Assembly (NCBI RefSeq): GCF_003863365.1
Contig: NZ_RQXT01000013.1
Location: 82,327 to 146,326 of the forward strand
Direction of reading: 5' to 3'
DNA length: 64,000 nt
From: Mesorhizobium tamadayense
GTDB lineage: Bacteria; Pseudomonadota; Alphaproteobacteria; Rhizobiales; Rhizobiaceae
This document shows, piece by piece, positions 1-8,954 of this stretch (position 1 is the first letter of the stretch; each line of letters starts with the position of its first letter). The position numbers were made by a program, and so were the translations under genes. The notes below the pieces were generated by a model. That model saw nothing but the letters and a program-made list of their open reading frames with translations. It did not search any database and had not been told where the DNA came from.

Positions 1-340
1 AGGCTGGAATACAGCTCAGCACCGTCATGACCACCACGGCCACGCAGGCGAGCGCCGAACGCCATTGCTCCTCAAAGGGATAGAGGCCGAATAGGATGAT
101 CCGCCACCTGGCAGCGATGACCGACCAGCAGGCGCCGGCCGCCGCCTGGCACGCCTCCGGTCCGCCGCTTGTGGTGAAGACGGCCGAGAAGATCGCCCAG
201 TTGAGCAGCTTCCAGGCGAGAAAGACCATAGTCGCGAGGGAGACCAGTGACAATAATGCCTGAAGCGGCCTCGCGAAGAAGCGTCGCCTCAGGTCCTCGA
301 TCCGTCCCGGAGCAGAGGGAGCAACAACGATCATCTCCAT
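1..340 (-). CDS. aapM: Amino acid ABC transporter permease AapM-like (partial, N-terminal part only)
   Basis: This is one of two inner-membrane permeases of a general L-amino acid importer. Only about 113 N-terminal residues lie in the window; the rest continues beyond position 1. The visible part has a hydrophobic segment near residues 28-48, a stretch reading ACWSVIAARWRIILFGLYP near residues 68-86 that is typical of AapM, and the start of a second membrane segment. The ATG at 340 is chosen because it keeps this frame open to the window edge. It lies 3 nt after the stop of the preceding aapQ-like gene, so the two are probably translationally coupled. A longer reading frame on the same strand covers the start but does not resemble AapM. 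Confidence 0.85.
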   Translation of the reverse strand, partial: MEMIVVAPSAPGRIEDLRRRFFARPLQALLSLVSLATMVFLAWKLLNWAIFSAVFTTSGGPEACQAAAGACWSVIAARWRIILFGLYPFEEQWRSALACVAVVVMTVLSCIPA

Positions 341-343
341 CTC

Positions 344-1507
344 TCATCCCCTCAGTTGATTGCCCTTGAGGGCAATGGCTTTGTTGATCCGGTTGAAAAC
401 GGCAGCCAGGCTGAGGTTGATCGTGAGGAAGCCTGCCATCAGGATTCCGATCGCTTCCAGCGTCTGGCCGGAATGGTTGATCGTCAGCGCCACGATCATG
501 AAGAAGTCCGTGAAGCCCACCGCGATGCCCATCGTCGTTGCCTTGATCAGCCACACATACTGGTTGGCGAGGATCGGCAGCATAGCCCGGAGCGCAAGCG
601 GTAGTCTGACCAGCGTGAAGACCCGCCATGGGCTGAGCCCCAGCGAAAGTGCGGCCTCCATCTGGCCCTTGCCGACCGCCTTGAAGCCGCCGCGCACGAT
701 CTCGGCGATATAGGAGCCGCCATAGATGGCGATGGCGATAGCAAGCGCGGAAAACTCCGGTGGAATGCGCAGACCGCCCTTGAGATTGAGACCTTGCAAA
801 GCGGGGAAATCCACGAGCGGCAGGTCCGGGAGGCGGCCGATTGCCAGAATGATGGCCGCGCCGGCCAGCGCCGCCGCCGCGCCGGCGAGTTGGATGGCGA
901 GGCGCTCGCCGATCGGCTGGCTCAGACGCGATGTCCTGCCCAGCCAGACCGGCAGCGCGATGGCGGCGATCAAGGCGAATATAGCCAGCGTCATTGCTGG
1001 GCCGCCGACATTCGGGACCGGCACGTAGAGCCCGCGGCTTGTGAGCAGCATGCCCCAGGCTTCGTATGCGCTGCGCGGTGTCGGAAGGTGGGTGATGACC
1101 GCGTACCAGAAGAAGACCTGGAGGATCAGCGGGATGTTGCGGAAGATGTCGACATAGGTGCGGCCAAGCAGTCGCGCCAACTCATTCGAGGAGGTTCGCG
1201 CCAGGCCGACGATCGTTCCAACGATCGTCGCGAGCATCAGCCCGACGCTCCCCAGGAAGAGCGTGTTGATGATGCCGATGAGGAAGAACCACCAGTAGGG
1301 ATCATTGGCCGTGGCAGGCAGGAGCGAGAAGTTCACGTCCCATCCCGTCGACTTCGACAGGAAGTCGAATCCGGAGGTGATCCCTTGCTCAGCCAGGTTC
1401 TGCCGGGCAATCGCAACGCCGGCAAGCACAAGTGCTGCGATCGAGCCGACATAGAGAAGCTGCAACAGCGCGTTGCGGACCTTCTGATTTCTCAGCAGGC
1501 TGCTCAT
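344..1507 (-). CDS. aapQ: Amino acid ABC transporter permease AapQ-like
   Basis: This 387-residue polytopic membrane protein is the first permease of the Aap/Bra-type polar amino acid importer and pairs with the AapM-like protein. It has an N-terminal membrane helix (about residues 15-35), a long insertion typical of AapQ that carries extra helices, and a C-terminal permease domain. That domain contains GGSYIAEIVRGG and the EAA-type loop EAALSLGLSPWRVF, which contacts the ATPase. The ATG at 1507 starts MSSLLRNQKVR, the usual AapQ beginning; the frame is open 20 codons further upstream but without family likeness. It follows aapJ by 82 nt and precedes aapM by 3 nt. The ATPase (aapP) should lie beyond the window edge. 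Confidence 0.9.
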   Translation of the reverse strand: MSSLLRNQKVRNALLQLLYVGSIAALVLAGVAIARQNLAEQGITSGFDFLSKSTGWDVNFSLLPATANDPYWWFFLIGIINTLFLGSVGLMLATIVGTIVGLARTSSNELARLLGRTYVDIFRNIPLILQVFFWYAVITHLPTPRSAYEAWGMLLTSRGLYVPVPNVGGPAMTLAIFALIAAIALPVWLGRTSRLSQPIGERLAIQLAGAAAALAGAAIILAIGRLPDLPLVDFPALQGLNLKGGLRIPPEFSALAIAIAIYGGSYIAEIVRGGFKAVGKGQMEAALSLGLSPWRVFTLVRLPLALRAMLPILANQYVWLIKATTMGIAVGFTDFFMIVALTINHSGQTLEAIGILMAGFLTINLSLAAVFNRINKAIALKGNQLRG

Positions 1508-1589
1508 TGACCAATCTTTCCCGAGTTTGTCGCCAGCTCCGCCCGGCAAAAGCCGAGCAGAACCCACAGCGAGCCGCGTTAAGAACGGA

Positions 1590-2618
1590 TCAGTCGATCA
1601 CCAGCGGGAACAGGACGCCGCCATTGTTCCACAGGTTGGTCAGCTCGCGGTCCATCTTGTAGGGCGAGTCCTTGCCGAGATCGCGCTCGAAGATTTCGCC
1701 GTAATTGCCGACCTTCTTGATCACGTTGTAGGCCCAGTCGTCGGCAAGCCCGAGACCCTTGCCCATGCCGGGCGACACGCCGAGGAATTTCGCCACCTGC
1801 GGCGATGTCGGCTTGGCCTTGATCTCGTCGACGTTCTTGGAGGTGATACCTTCCTGCTCAGCAAAGATCAGGGCGCTGAGCGTCCAATTTGCGATGTCGA
1901 CCCAGTTGTCGTCGCCCTGCCGCATGATCATGACTTCGGGCTCGACGGCGAGCACGTCGGGCAGGATGACATGGTCTTCGACCTTGCCCTTGGCGATGCG
2001 GGCGATGGCGAGCGTCGGGCCCCACTGCGCATAGAGATCGCAGCGTCCGGAGAAATAGGCCTGTTCGAGCTCTTCCGTCTTTTCGATGAGCACCGGTTCG
2101 AGCTTGATGCCGAGCTTGGCCGTATAGGCCGCGACCTGCTGTTCCTGCGAGGTGCCGGCGGGAATGCAGATCGTGCCGCCGGCGGCGTCCTTGAGCGACT
2201 TCAGATTGAGCTCCTTGTGCGCCATCACCTTGGTCGTTCCGAGGTAATAGGAGGTGGAGAACTGCAGGCCGAGCTCGGTGTCGCGGCTGAGCGTGCCGCC
2301 CGACGCCTTGATGATGATGTCGACATCGCCCGACTGCAGAGCCGGCCAGCGTTGGGCCCAGCTGATCGGAACGACCTTCAGCTTTGCTGGATCGCCGAAC
2401 ACGGCCGCGGCCACTGCCTTGCAGAGGTCGATATCCATGCCCTTCCAACTGCCTTTGTTGTCCACCTCGGCGAAGCCGAGATAGGAGCCGTCATGGCCGG
2501 TACAGTTCAGCACGCCGCGCGCCTTGACGGTTTCGAGCGTCTTGCCGCCCGCTGCTTCGGCCGGCGCTGCAAAATGCACGAGGCCAAGGGCCAGGGCCCC
2601 CCATTTCATCATTTTCAT
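1590..2618 (-). CDS. aapJ: Amino acid ABC transporter substrate-binding protein AapJ-like
   Basis: This is the periplasmic amino acid receptor of the Aap system, 342 residues. It begins with a short signal peptide (charged start, hydrophobic core, AEA cleavage box near residue 22), followed by a bilobed SBP_bac_3 domain. Family hallmarks are LNCTGHDGSYLGFAEVD near residue 40, the GMDIDLCKAVAAAVFGD segment that begins the first lobe, and the sugar/amino-acid-pocket motif SGRCDLYAQWG. It is the first gene of the transporter set and has the same orientation as the permeases. Substrate preference within polar L-amino acids cannot be read from sequence. The LysR gene 87 nt upstream on the same strand is a plausible regulator. 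Confidence 0.9.
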   Translation of the reverse strand: MKMMKWGALALGLVHFAAPAEAAGGKTLETVKARGVLNCTGHDGSYLGFAEVDNKGSWKGMDIDLCKAVAAAVFGDPAKLKVVPISWAQRWPALQSGDVDIIIKASGGTLSRDTELGLQFSTSYYLGTTKVMAHKELNLKSLKDAAGGTICIPAGTSQEQQVAAYTAKLGIKLEPVLIEKTEELEQAYFSGRCDLYAQWGPTLAIARIAKGKVEDHVILPDVLAVEPEVMIMRQGDDNWVDIANWTLSALIFAEQEGITSKNVDEIKAKPTSPQVAKFLGVSPGMGKGLGLADDWAYNVIKKVGNYGEIFERDLGKDSPYKMDRELTNLWNNGGVLFPLVID

Positions 2619-2705
2619 GTTGTTGTCTCCACTGTTGAGATTGTTCCGTTTCTTGTTGTTGGAGTCCGGAAGAAGCCTTTCGGAACTCGGTCGCGAAGCC
2701 GCTCC

Positions 2706-3656
2706 CTAGTCGGAGAGCGGGGTCGGTTTCGGCAAAGAGGAAATCTTCAGATCGCTCCGCCAATCCTGCTTGACGAGCCATCGATGGAGCGCTGCCACTG
2801 CCTTCACGCGCAGATGCCCGCGCGGAACGACAAGGTAAAATCCCGGGACTTCCTCCGGCCTCATATCGGCCAGCGCATCGCGGCCGATCGGCGCGACCAG
2901 CGCGCCCGACCTGAGGTCTTCTTCGGCGTCGATGACAGAGACCAGGCCCACGCCTATGCCTTGAAGGGTTGCTCTGCGCATGGTCGCCGCGTCGTCGAAG
3001 CTGATGCTTCGGTCGCCCTCGGTCTGCTCCACGGCGAGGTGCCGCAATATGTCGGGCCACAGGCGCTTCGACTTGACGGTGTCGAGCAGCGTGAACTGCG
3101 TCAGGTCATGCGCCGACTTGATCTTCTCGCCGATCGCCGGCGTGCAACAAATGACCTTCGGATCCGGCACCAGGAGCGTGGTCTCATAGTCCGGCCAGTT
3201 GCCGTAGCCCCACTGCACCGTCATATCGATGTCGTCGCGCCCGAAGTCGGGCAGGTCGACCATCGTCGTCAGGCGCAGATCCGCGCCCGGCAGGATTTCT
3301 CTGAACAGGGAAAGGCGCGGCAGCAGATAGTGGGTGGCGAAATAGGGACTCGCATTGAGGTTGATGCGGTCCCGGTAGGTCGACTTGGTGACGCGGCGAA
3401 CGCCTTCGGCAAACTCGTCGAAGCCGGCCTTGACGTAGTGCGAAAGCAGGATCGCCTGCTCGGTCAATTCGATCGAGCGGCCCTTGCGCTCGAACAGCGT
3501 CACTTGAAGCGTGTCCTCGAGAAGCTTGATCTGCTGGCCGACGGCCTGCGGCGTCACCAAGAGCTCGTCGGCGGCCTGCCGGAAGCTCTTGTGCTCCGCG
3601 ACGGCGTGGAAGACTCGAAGTGCATTGAGCGAAGGAAGGCGAAGCTTGCCGGCCAT
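2706..3656 (-). CDS. LysR family regulator, GcvA-like
   Basis: This is a 316-residue LysR-type activator/repressor. A winged helix-turn-helix covers about residues 8-66 (LNALRVFHAVAEHKSF...TPQAVGQQIKLLE), and a C-terminal effector-binding domain follows. The wording of both domains is of the GcvA subgroup, common next to amino acid and amine catabolism genes. The ATG at 3656 is chosen because AGGAGG stands about 9 nt before it and because MAGKLRLPSLNALR is the normal GcvA-like beginning; 19 upstream codons are open but unlike the family. It lies between two SDR genes upstream and aapJ downstream, all on the minus strand, so it may control either group. Confidence 0.88.
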   Translation of the reverse strand: MAGKLRLPSLNALRVFHAVAEHKSFRQAADELLVTPQAVGQQIKLLEDTLQVTLFERKGRSIELTEQAILLSHYVKAGFDEFAEGVRRVTKSTYRDRINLNASPYFATHYLLPRLSLFREILPGADLRLTTMVDLPDFGRDDIDMTVQWGYGNWPDYETTLLVPDPKVICCTPAIGEKIKSAHDLTQFTLLDTVKSKRLWPDILRHLAVEQTEGDRSISFDDAATMRRATLQGIGVGLVSVIDAEEDLRSGALVAPIGRDALADMRPEEVPGFYLVVPRGHLRVKAVAALHRWLVKQDWRSDLKISSLPKPTPLSD

Positions 3657-3739
3657 GGTGAATTCCGCCTCCTCTGGTTCGAGACTCCGTCGATCAGGCA
3701 CTGCCGTATTCAACCGCCGCCGGCGGCTTGGAAACTGGT

Positions 3740-4489
3740 TCAGGCGTATATGTAACCGCCTGAGACAATTACGTTTTCACCGGTCATATAGGTGTTCTTC
3801 GGGCCACCCGTCATCAGCACCCACTCGGCGATTTCCGCCGGCTCGGCGCCGCGGCCGAGCGGGCTGGCCTTGGCCAGTTCCTCGAGGAAGCCGAGGGCTT
3901 TGGCCTTCTCCGTGGCCATGCCTGCGGGCGCCACCGAGTTCACCAGGATCCCATCCTTTGCGACGTGATGGGCAAAGGAACGCGTAAGGCTGACGACGGC
4001 CGCCTTGGTCGCCGCATAATGGGCGTTCTGCGGATGCGCCTTGAAGGCGTCGACCGAGGTCAGGTTAACGATCCGCCCGCGCACATAGCTCTTCGGTTCC
4101 TGCGACTGCATGTGGCGCACGGCCGCCACCATCATGTGGTAGGTGCCCTTGATGTTGATGCCATTGGAGGCATCCCACTCGGCGTCGGTGATCTCGAGGA
4201 GAGGACGGCGAGGATAGATCGCGGCGCAATTGATCAGCGTGTCGACGCGCCCGAGCTTCGCAGCAATGGTATCGAAGGCGGCATGGCATTGAGGGCCGAC
4301 CTGGATATCGCAGACGGCGGTGGCGGTCAGCAGGCCCTTGGCCCGTGCCGGTTCAAGCACGCCCTCGGCGGCGTCTTGGTTGATGTCGATGACGCCGATC
4401 TTTGCCGCCCCGGCCTCGACAGCCATGCGAGCCAAAAGCGCGCCGAGGCCAGAGCCGCCGCCAACGATGAGAACGGAAAGATCCTTCAT
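3740..4489 (-). CDS. Short-chain dehydrogenase/reductase (SDR)
   Basis: This is a 249-residue classical SDR, a cytosolic NAD(P)-dependent oxidoreductase. The nucleotide-binding glycine motif is GGGSGLG at residues 10-16. The NNAG position reads NCAA near residue 89. The catalytic Ser lies in NLTSVDAF and the Tyr/Lys pair in YAATK. The ATG at 4489 starts [12 protein letters not shown]; the reading frame is open further upstream but unlike SDRs. The preceding SDR gene ends at 4491, one base before this start region, so the two are cotranscribed. C-terminal [11 protein letters not shown] fits a sugar/hydroxyacid-type SDR. The substrate is unknown. Confidence 0.85.
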   Translation of the reverse strand: MKDLSVLIVGGGSGLGALLARMAVEAGAAKIGVIDINQDAAEGVLEPARAKGLLTATAVCDIQVGPQCHAAFDTIAAKLGRVDTLINCAAIYPRRPLLEITDAEWDASNGINIKGTYHMMVAAVRHMQSQEPKSYVRGRIVNLTSVDAFKAHPQNAHYAATKAAVVSLTRSFAHHVAKDGILVNSVAPAGMATEKAKALGFLEELAKASPLGRGAEPAEIAEWVLMTGGPKNTYMTGENVIVSGGYIYA

Positions 4490-4490
4490 C

Positions 4491-5213
4491 CTATTTTCCT
4501 TGCTTGCTGCCGCTCGGCGTCGTCGGCCGGGTCGGCATGATGTCGAAGCGGGTAACGTCGGCCCATGTGGGGAGTGCGAGCAGGGCGACGACCATCTTGG
4601 CCACGTCGTCCGGCTGCACGGCGACATTGCCAGCGTACATCGCCGCCCGCGCCTCGGCGTCGAGTATATCCTTGTAGAGCTGCGTCTCGACGCGGCCGGG
4701 AACGATCTCGGTCACGCGAATGCCGAATTGCGAGAGGTCGGCGCGCAAGGCGGCGGCAAAGCCGGAGATCGCCGCCTTCGTCGCCGAATAGACGGCGACG
4801 TTGGGAAAAGAGGCGTGGCCGGCGGAAGAGCCGGTGAACAGGATGTGCCCCGACTGCCGCTCGCGCATCTGCGGCACGACGAGGCGGGTAAGCAGGACCG
4901 CCGCGCTGAGGTTCACCTCCAGCGTGGTGTCTATGTCGGCGATCTTCATGTCGGCGAAGTTGCCGAGCGGCGGCATGATGCCGGCATTGTTGACCAGCAC
5001 ATCGATGGTGAGATCGGCAAGGACCGATTCCAGCGCCTCGCGGTCGGTGACGTCGACCGCAATGGGAACGATACCCGGCCGCCCGGCCTGCAACTCCTTG
5101 AGCGCGGCCTGGCTGCGGCCGACCGCGTAGACGTCATAGCCCGCGTCGCTCAGCGCTATGGCGATGGCTCGCCCTATGCCGCTTGTCGCTCCTGTGATGA
5201 AGGCTGTCGTCAC
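4491..5213 (-). CDS. Short-chain dehydrogenase/reductase (SDR)
   Basis: This is a 240-residue classical SDR. It has TGATSGIG at residues 7-14 (cofactor binding), NNAGI near residue 78, the catalytic Ser in FTGSSAGH, and YSATK for the Tyr/Lys pair. The section [20 protein letters not shown] resembles DltE/YdfG-like SDRs. It is the upstream member of a two-SDR operon; the stop codon lies directly before the start of the next SDR. About 280 nt upstream is non-coding and probably holds the promoter. The substrate cannot be named. Neighbouring amino acid transport genes suggest a role in metabolism of a hydroxy- or amino-acid intermediate, which is inference. Confidence 0.85.
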   Translation of the reverse strand: MTTAFITGATSGIGRAIAIALSDAGYDVYAVGRSQAALKELQAGRPGIVPIAVDVTDREALESVLADLTIDVLVNNAGIMPPLGNFADMKIADIDTTLEVNLSAAVLLTRLVVPQMRERQSGHILFTGSSAGHASFPNVAVYSATKAAISGFAAALRADLSQFGIRVTEIVPGRVETQLYKDILDAEARAAMYAGNVAVQPDDVAKMVVALLALPTWADVTRFDIMPTRPTTPSGSKQGK

Positions 5214-5493
5214 GTGGGCTTCCCCAATTGCCTGGCGTCAGTGTGCGGCCTTGGCCGATGCCGCGAAACCAAGAAAAGCAGCAAAAAGGAAAGATGAACT
5301 TTCGAAAGCCATTTCGGCGTTTGAAACTTTCCACTTTGCCAACGTGATCCGGAAAGCCGCAAACCGAAGGAAAACAATACCTTCGGCGCGCTGGAACGGC
5401 TACTTGCCCGCCGATGGAGCAAAAATATGGCTTTCGCATTCGATGGCCGGTCCGTCTTCGGCGCGAGGGTGCAGGGATCAAAGCCGCCGCCGT

Positions 5494-6282
5494 TTATCCG
5501 CCTGTCGATACCGGCCTTTTCATCTTGGTGAAGAGAGAGGCCGCGGCGGCCTTTTGCTCGGCGTCCGTCGCCTCGACGCCCGAAGCCCTGGCCAGGGCGC
5601 GCACGCGTCCCAGGCTGTTGTGCAGATGCTTGCGCATGGCCTGGCGGGCCTTGCTGCCGTCCTGCCTTTCGATGGCATCGACGATGGCTTTGTGCTCGCT
5701 GTGGATGCGCGCGTAGTAGCTGTCCTTGAGCGCCGGCTCGACCACATAGCCGAGCCGGAAGCGCGGCACGATCATCGGCCCGAGATAGGCCAGGAAGCCG
5801 TGGATGAATTCGTTGCGCGCAGCCTTGGCGATCGCGAGATGGAAATCGTAATCGTAGTGGATCTGGACGGCGGCGGGATCCGCCTGCTGGGCGTCGATTT
5901 GCTCCATCATCGACCGGATATCGCTGGCCTCCTCGTCGGTGCGGCGCTCAGCGCAGAGCCCCGCGGATTCCACTTCGACGCTCAACCTGAGCTCGAGCAG
6001 CGCGATGGTTTCCGGCAAGGTCCGGAGCGCCTCGTCCGGGATCGAGAAATTGCGCGGCGCGGGCGTTTCGCTGACGAACATGCCGCGCCCCTGCTGCGGC
6101 ACCACCATGCCTTCGGAGCGCAGCCGCGCGACCGCTTCGCGCACGACCGTGCGGCTGACGTCATATTCGGCGCAAAGCTCCGCCTCGGTCGGCAATTGCG
6201 CGCCAGGCTGCAACTGTCCGGAACGGATTTTTTCGGCCAGGCTCTCCGCTACGACGGTGGAAAGCGGCTTGCGCTTCGTCAT
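5494..6282 (-). CDS. GntR family regulator, FadR/FCD subfamily
   Basis: This is a 262-residue transcription factor. An N-terminal winged helix-turn-helix (about residues 10-72, GAQLPTEAELCAEYDVSRTV) is followed by an all-helical FCD effector domain whose metal/acid-binding residues fit D/H positions in YDYDFHLAIAKAARN and in HSEHKAIVDAI. Such regulators usually repress sugar-acid or hydroxyacid catabolism. GGAAGG stands just upstream of the ATG at 6282. It is the last gene of the operon garR-like, aroE-like, SDR, gntR. A 7-bp inverted repeat in the divergent promoter upstream of that operon (8892-8912) is a good candidate for its operator. Confidence 0.88.
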   Translation of the reverse strand: MTKRKPLSTVVAESLAEKIRSGQLQPGAQLPTEAELCAEYDVSRTVVREAVARLRSEGMVVPQQGRGMFVSETPAPRNFSIPDEALRTLPETIALLELRLSVEVESAGLCAERRTDEEASDIRSMMEQIDAQQADPAAVQIHYDYDFHLAIAKAARNEFIHGFLAYLGPMIVPRFRLGYVVEPALKDSYYARIHSEHKAIVDAIERQDGSKARQAMRKHLHNSLGRVRALARASGVEATDAEQKAAAASLFTKMKRPVSTGG

Positions 6283-6338
6283 TTAGGTCCTTCCGTTCAA
6301 GTTCAGATTCGGGATGATGCCCGAACCGGCAAGACCAT

Positions 6339-7142
6339 TCAAACCGACGTTTGCCGGATGGGGTTGCCCTGCAGATACTGCGCGTAGGGCGCCTGGACGA
6401 GCCAGCCGGCATCGATGGGGAGGGTGACGCCGGTGATCGAGGCGGCACGATCGGAGCAGAGGAACAAGGCCGCCTCGGCCACATCGCGCGGCTCGACGAA
6501 GCGGCGGAGCGCCGTGGTGGCCTGGATCGCTTCCGGATTACGCTCGCCGCTGGCGATCCTGGCCTTCAGCCCGTCGGTGAGCGTATAGCCGGGCGCCACG
6601 GCGTTGACGCGGACCCCATGCGGGCCGAGCTCGGCGGCAAGGATCTGCGTCAGGGCCAGAACCGCATGCTTTCCGGGCGTGTAGGCCGGCAGCGACAGCG
6701 GCGCGAAAGAGGCAAGCGAGCCGACATTGAGGATCGCGCCCCGCCTGGCGGCCGACATCAGCCGCCCGAACACCTGGCAGCCGAGCAGCGTGCCGCGATA
6801 GTTGATCCGCCACATCCGCTCGTCTTCGTCGAGGTCCTGGTCGAGCACGTGCTTGCCGCTCTGCAGGATGCCGGCGCAGTTGACCACGACCTGAGGCGTG
6901 CCGAACGAATCCACGACATCCCGCGCCAGCGCTTCGACGGAAGCGGGATCGCCAACATCGGTCTGGACGAAGCGGGCGCGCGGGGCGCCCGCGCTCTCGC
7001 AGGCGCCGGTTGCCTCCTTGCCTCGAACGGCGTCGCGGCCTGCGACGGCCACCTGATAGCCGTCCTCGGCGAAGCGCTGCGCGATCGCGCGGCCGATGCC
7101 GGACGTGCCGCCGATGACGACGGCGGTTGTTGCATCAGCCAT
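6339..7142 (-). CDS. Short-chain dehydrogenase/reductase (SDR)
   Basis: This is a 267-residue classical SDR with GGTSGIG near residues 11-17, NCAGI near residue 89, catalytic Ser in NVGSLAS and Tyr/Lys in YTPGK. The ATG at 7142 has GGAAGGA 8 nt upstream. It lies inside the end of the AroE-like gene, whose stop is at 7135, giving an 8-nt overlap and translational coupling. Together with the AroE-like and beta-hydroxyacid dehydrogenases it makes three dehydrogenases in one operon, which points to stepwise oxidation of a polyhydroxylated acid or carbohydrate derivative. The actual substrate is not known. Confidence 0.85.
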   Translation of the reverse strand: MADATTAVVIGGTSGIGRAIAQRFAEDGYQVAVAGRDAVRGKEATGACESAGAPRARFVQTDVGDPASVEALARDVVDSFGTPQVVVNCAGILQSGKHVLDQDLDEDERMWRINYRGTLLGCQVFGRLMSAARRGAILNVGSLASFAPLSLPAYTPGKHAVLALTQILAAELGPHGVRVNAVAPGYTLTDGLKARIASGERNPEAIQATTALRRFVEPRDVAEAALFLCSDRAASITGVTLPIDAGWLVQAPYAQYLQGNPIRQTSV

Positions 7143-7947
7143 TGCGGCGATCCTTCCGCTCGATGTCGAAGAATGCGGACATGGCCTCGACCTGGAAATC
7201 CATCATCGGACGCCCGGGCTGGATGCGACAGCCGATCTCTTTCGCCGCCTTGAGCAGGGCCGTCTCGGCCGGCTCCATGATGATGTCGACCACCGTCATC
7301 TCCGGCGTGAGCCTGCTCACGTCCATAGGCAGTGGGTCGCCGGCTTTCAGTCCGGACGGCGTGGCGTTGATCGCCATGTCCATTCCGGATGGATCGGGAT
7401 CACCGACCTCGATGCGGCAATTGGGGAAGGACCTGTTGACCAGCGAAGCGAGCTTTGCGGCGCGACCCCTGTCGATGTCGGCCAGGCGGATTTCCGCCGC
7501 GCCTTCTTCGGCCAGGCAGTAAGTCAGCGAGGAGCCGGCGCCGCCGGCGCCGACCTGGAGGATGCGCCGGCCCGCGATCTGGTGCCCGCCTGCCTCCAAC
7601 CCGTCGATGAAGCCGACGCCGTCGAAATTGTCGGCATACCAGGTGCCGTCCGCCTGGCGGCGCACGGAGTTCGCGCTCTGCACGCGGGCGGCGCGGTCAT
7701 GGGCGGCCGCGCATTTGTGGTAGACCGCCGTTTTGTAAGGCACCGAAATGATGACGCCCCGGATGTTCTCGGCCGCGGTGATGCCGGCCCAAAAAGTGTC
7801 GAAATCTTGCGGACGGCAGCTCAGCGGCACCATCAAGCTGTCGAGACCCTTCTGCTCGAATATCTCGTTGAATATGCCGGGGCTCTTCGCATGACCCACG
7901 GGATGGGCCAGCATGACGAAGATTTCGGCCTTTCCGGTTCCGCGCAT
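7135..7947 (-). CDS. Shikimate/quinate dehydrogenase-like protein (AroE family)
   Basis: This 270-residue protein has the AroE two-domain fold. The N-terminal substrate domain contains HAKSPGIFNEIF and the catalytic-Lys region ISVPYK. The C-terminal NAD(P) domain contains GAGGAGSS near residue 125. The normal AroE signatures NVTxPxK and NTDG read IISVPYK and NFDG here, so it is probably not the housekeeping biosynthetic enzyme but a catabolic relative acting on quinate, shikimate or another cyclic or hydroxyacid substrate. It starts 4 nt after the stop of the beta-hydroxyacid dehydrogenase gene and overlaps the next SDR by 8 nt. Confidence 0.8.
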   Translation of the reverse strand: MRGTGKAEIFVMLAHPVGHAKSPGIFNEIFEQKGLDSLMVPLSCRPQDFDTFWAGITAAENIRGVIISVPYKTAVYHKCAAAHDRAARVQSANSVRRQADGTWYADNFDGVGFIDGLEAGGHQIAGRRILQVGAGGAGSSLTYCLAEEGAAEIRLADIDRGRAAKLASLVNRSFPNCRIEVGDPDPSGMDMAINATPSGLKAGDPLPMDVSRLTPEMTVVDIIMEPAETALLKAAKEIGCRIQPGRPMMDFQVEAMSAFFDIERKDRRNG

Positions 7948-7951
7948 CGGT

Positions 7952-8842
7952 TCACTCCTTTTTCTTTGACAGTTCGTGATCGCTCAGGACCTCAAGGGCC
8001 CGCACCAGGGACGAGTGGTCGGCGTCCGCGCCGTCCGCTCGGGCCGAGCAGGCATTCATCAGCTGCTGCGCGATCGCCGTGCTCGGGAGCGACACGCCAA
8101 GCGCGCGGGCGCTTTCGAGCGCGAGATTGAGGTCCTTCTGGTGGAGCCGGATGCGGAAGCCCGGCGCGAAGGTGCGGGCGATCATGCGCTCGCCATGCAC
8201 TTCGAGCACGCGGGACGAGGCGAAGCCGCCCATCAGCGCGGTGCGCACTTTCGCCGGATCGCAACCCGCTTTGCTGGCGAAAACCAGCGCCTCGGCAACA
8301 GCTTCGATGTTGAGCGCGACGATGATCTGGTTGGCGATCTTGCAGGTCTGGCCGGCGCCGTTGTTTTCGCCAATGAGGGTGATGTTCTTGCCGAGCTTCT
8401 CAAGGATCGGCAGCGCGCGCTCGAACTCGGCGGCAGGCCCGCCGACCATGATGGTGAGGCTCGCCGCCTTGGCGCCGACCTCGCCGCCGGAAACCGGCGC
8501 ATCGAGACAGCCGGCGCCGGCTTCCCTGAACTTCGCCGCGAACTCGGCCGTGGCGATCGGGCTGATCGAGCTCATGTCTATGACCAGCTTGCCGGCCGAA
8601 ATTCCTTCGAGCACGCCGTTCCGTCCGATCAGGACGCGTTCCACGTCTGGCGTGTCGGGCAGCATTGTGATGACGATCTCGGACAGCCGCGCCACCTCGG
8701 CGGGGGAGGCGACGGCCGATGCCTTCAGATCCATTGGGAGAGGCGAGCGGTTCAGGACCGTGACGATCTCGTGCCCGGCATCCGCCAGATGCCCTGCCAT
8801 CGGCGCGCCCATGACGCCGAGCCCGATGAAGCCGATTTTCAT
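7952..8842 (-). CDS. Beta-hydroxyacid dehydrogenase (3-hydroxyisobutyrate / tartronate semialdehyde reductase family)
   Basis: This is a 296-residue NAD(P)-dependent enzyme. It shows IGFIGLGVMGAPMAGHL at the N-terminus (cofactor binding), the substrate motif DAPVSGGEVGAKAASL near residue 120, and the catalytic Lys in GAGQTCKIANQ near residue 171. The ATG at 8842 starts MKIGFIGLG; the upstream open codons lack family likeness. It is the first gene of a four-gene operon and is divergent from the HpcH-type aldolase at 8955. An aldolase plus a GarR-like reductase is the usual pairing for 2-keto-3-deoxy sugar-acid breakdown through tartronate semialdehyde, so that route is likely but not proven. 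Confidence 0.87.
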   Translation of the reverse strand: MKIGFIGLGVMGAPMAGHLADAGHEIVTVLNRSPLPMDLKASAVASPAEVARLSEIVITMLPDTPDVERVLIGRNGVLEGISAGKLVIDMSSISPIATAEFAAKFREAGAGCLDAPVSGGEVGAKAASLTIMVGGPAAEFERALPILEKLGKNITLIGENNGAGQTCKIANQIIVALNIEAVAEALVFASKAGCDPAKVRTALMGGFASSRVLEVHGERMIARTFAPGFRIRLHQKDLNLALESARALGVSLPSTAIAQQLMNACSARADGADADHSSLVRALEVLSDHELSKKKE

Positions 8843-8891
8843 GCGCAACTCCCGTGTGGCGTCCCGAGCCATCTTGCAGCTCAAGTCAGGC

Positions 8892-8912
8892 GTATGATAT
8901 AGGACATCATAC
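8892..8912. promoter_or_regulatory. Candidate operator: 7-bp inverted repeat in divergent promoter
   Basis: GTATGAT and ATCATAC form a perfect inverted repeat with a 7-nt spacer, 50 nt upstream of the beta-hydroxyacid dehydrogenase start and 43 nt upstream of the aldolase start. The AT-rich core stands out from its surroundings. The shape fits FadR-type GntR regulators such as the one ending this operon. The regulator-site pairing is inferred from position only. Confidence 0.5.
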
Positions 8913-8954
8913 AAATTTCAATGCACCTTCTTCCCGCTGGAGACCGATCACAAA

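Noticed and set aside
72..629. Reading frame of 185 codons across the aapM start
   Set aside because: Its translation is Arg/Gly/Asp-rich and unlike any protein, whereas the frame beginning at 340 gives a clear AapM N-terminus.
1527..3755. Long plus-strand frame of 742 codons opposite aapJ and lysR
   Set aside because: It mirrors two well-supported minus-strand genes. Its translation is full of Arg, Asp, His and Gly with no domain, as expected for the antisense of GC-rich genes.
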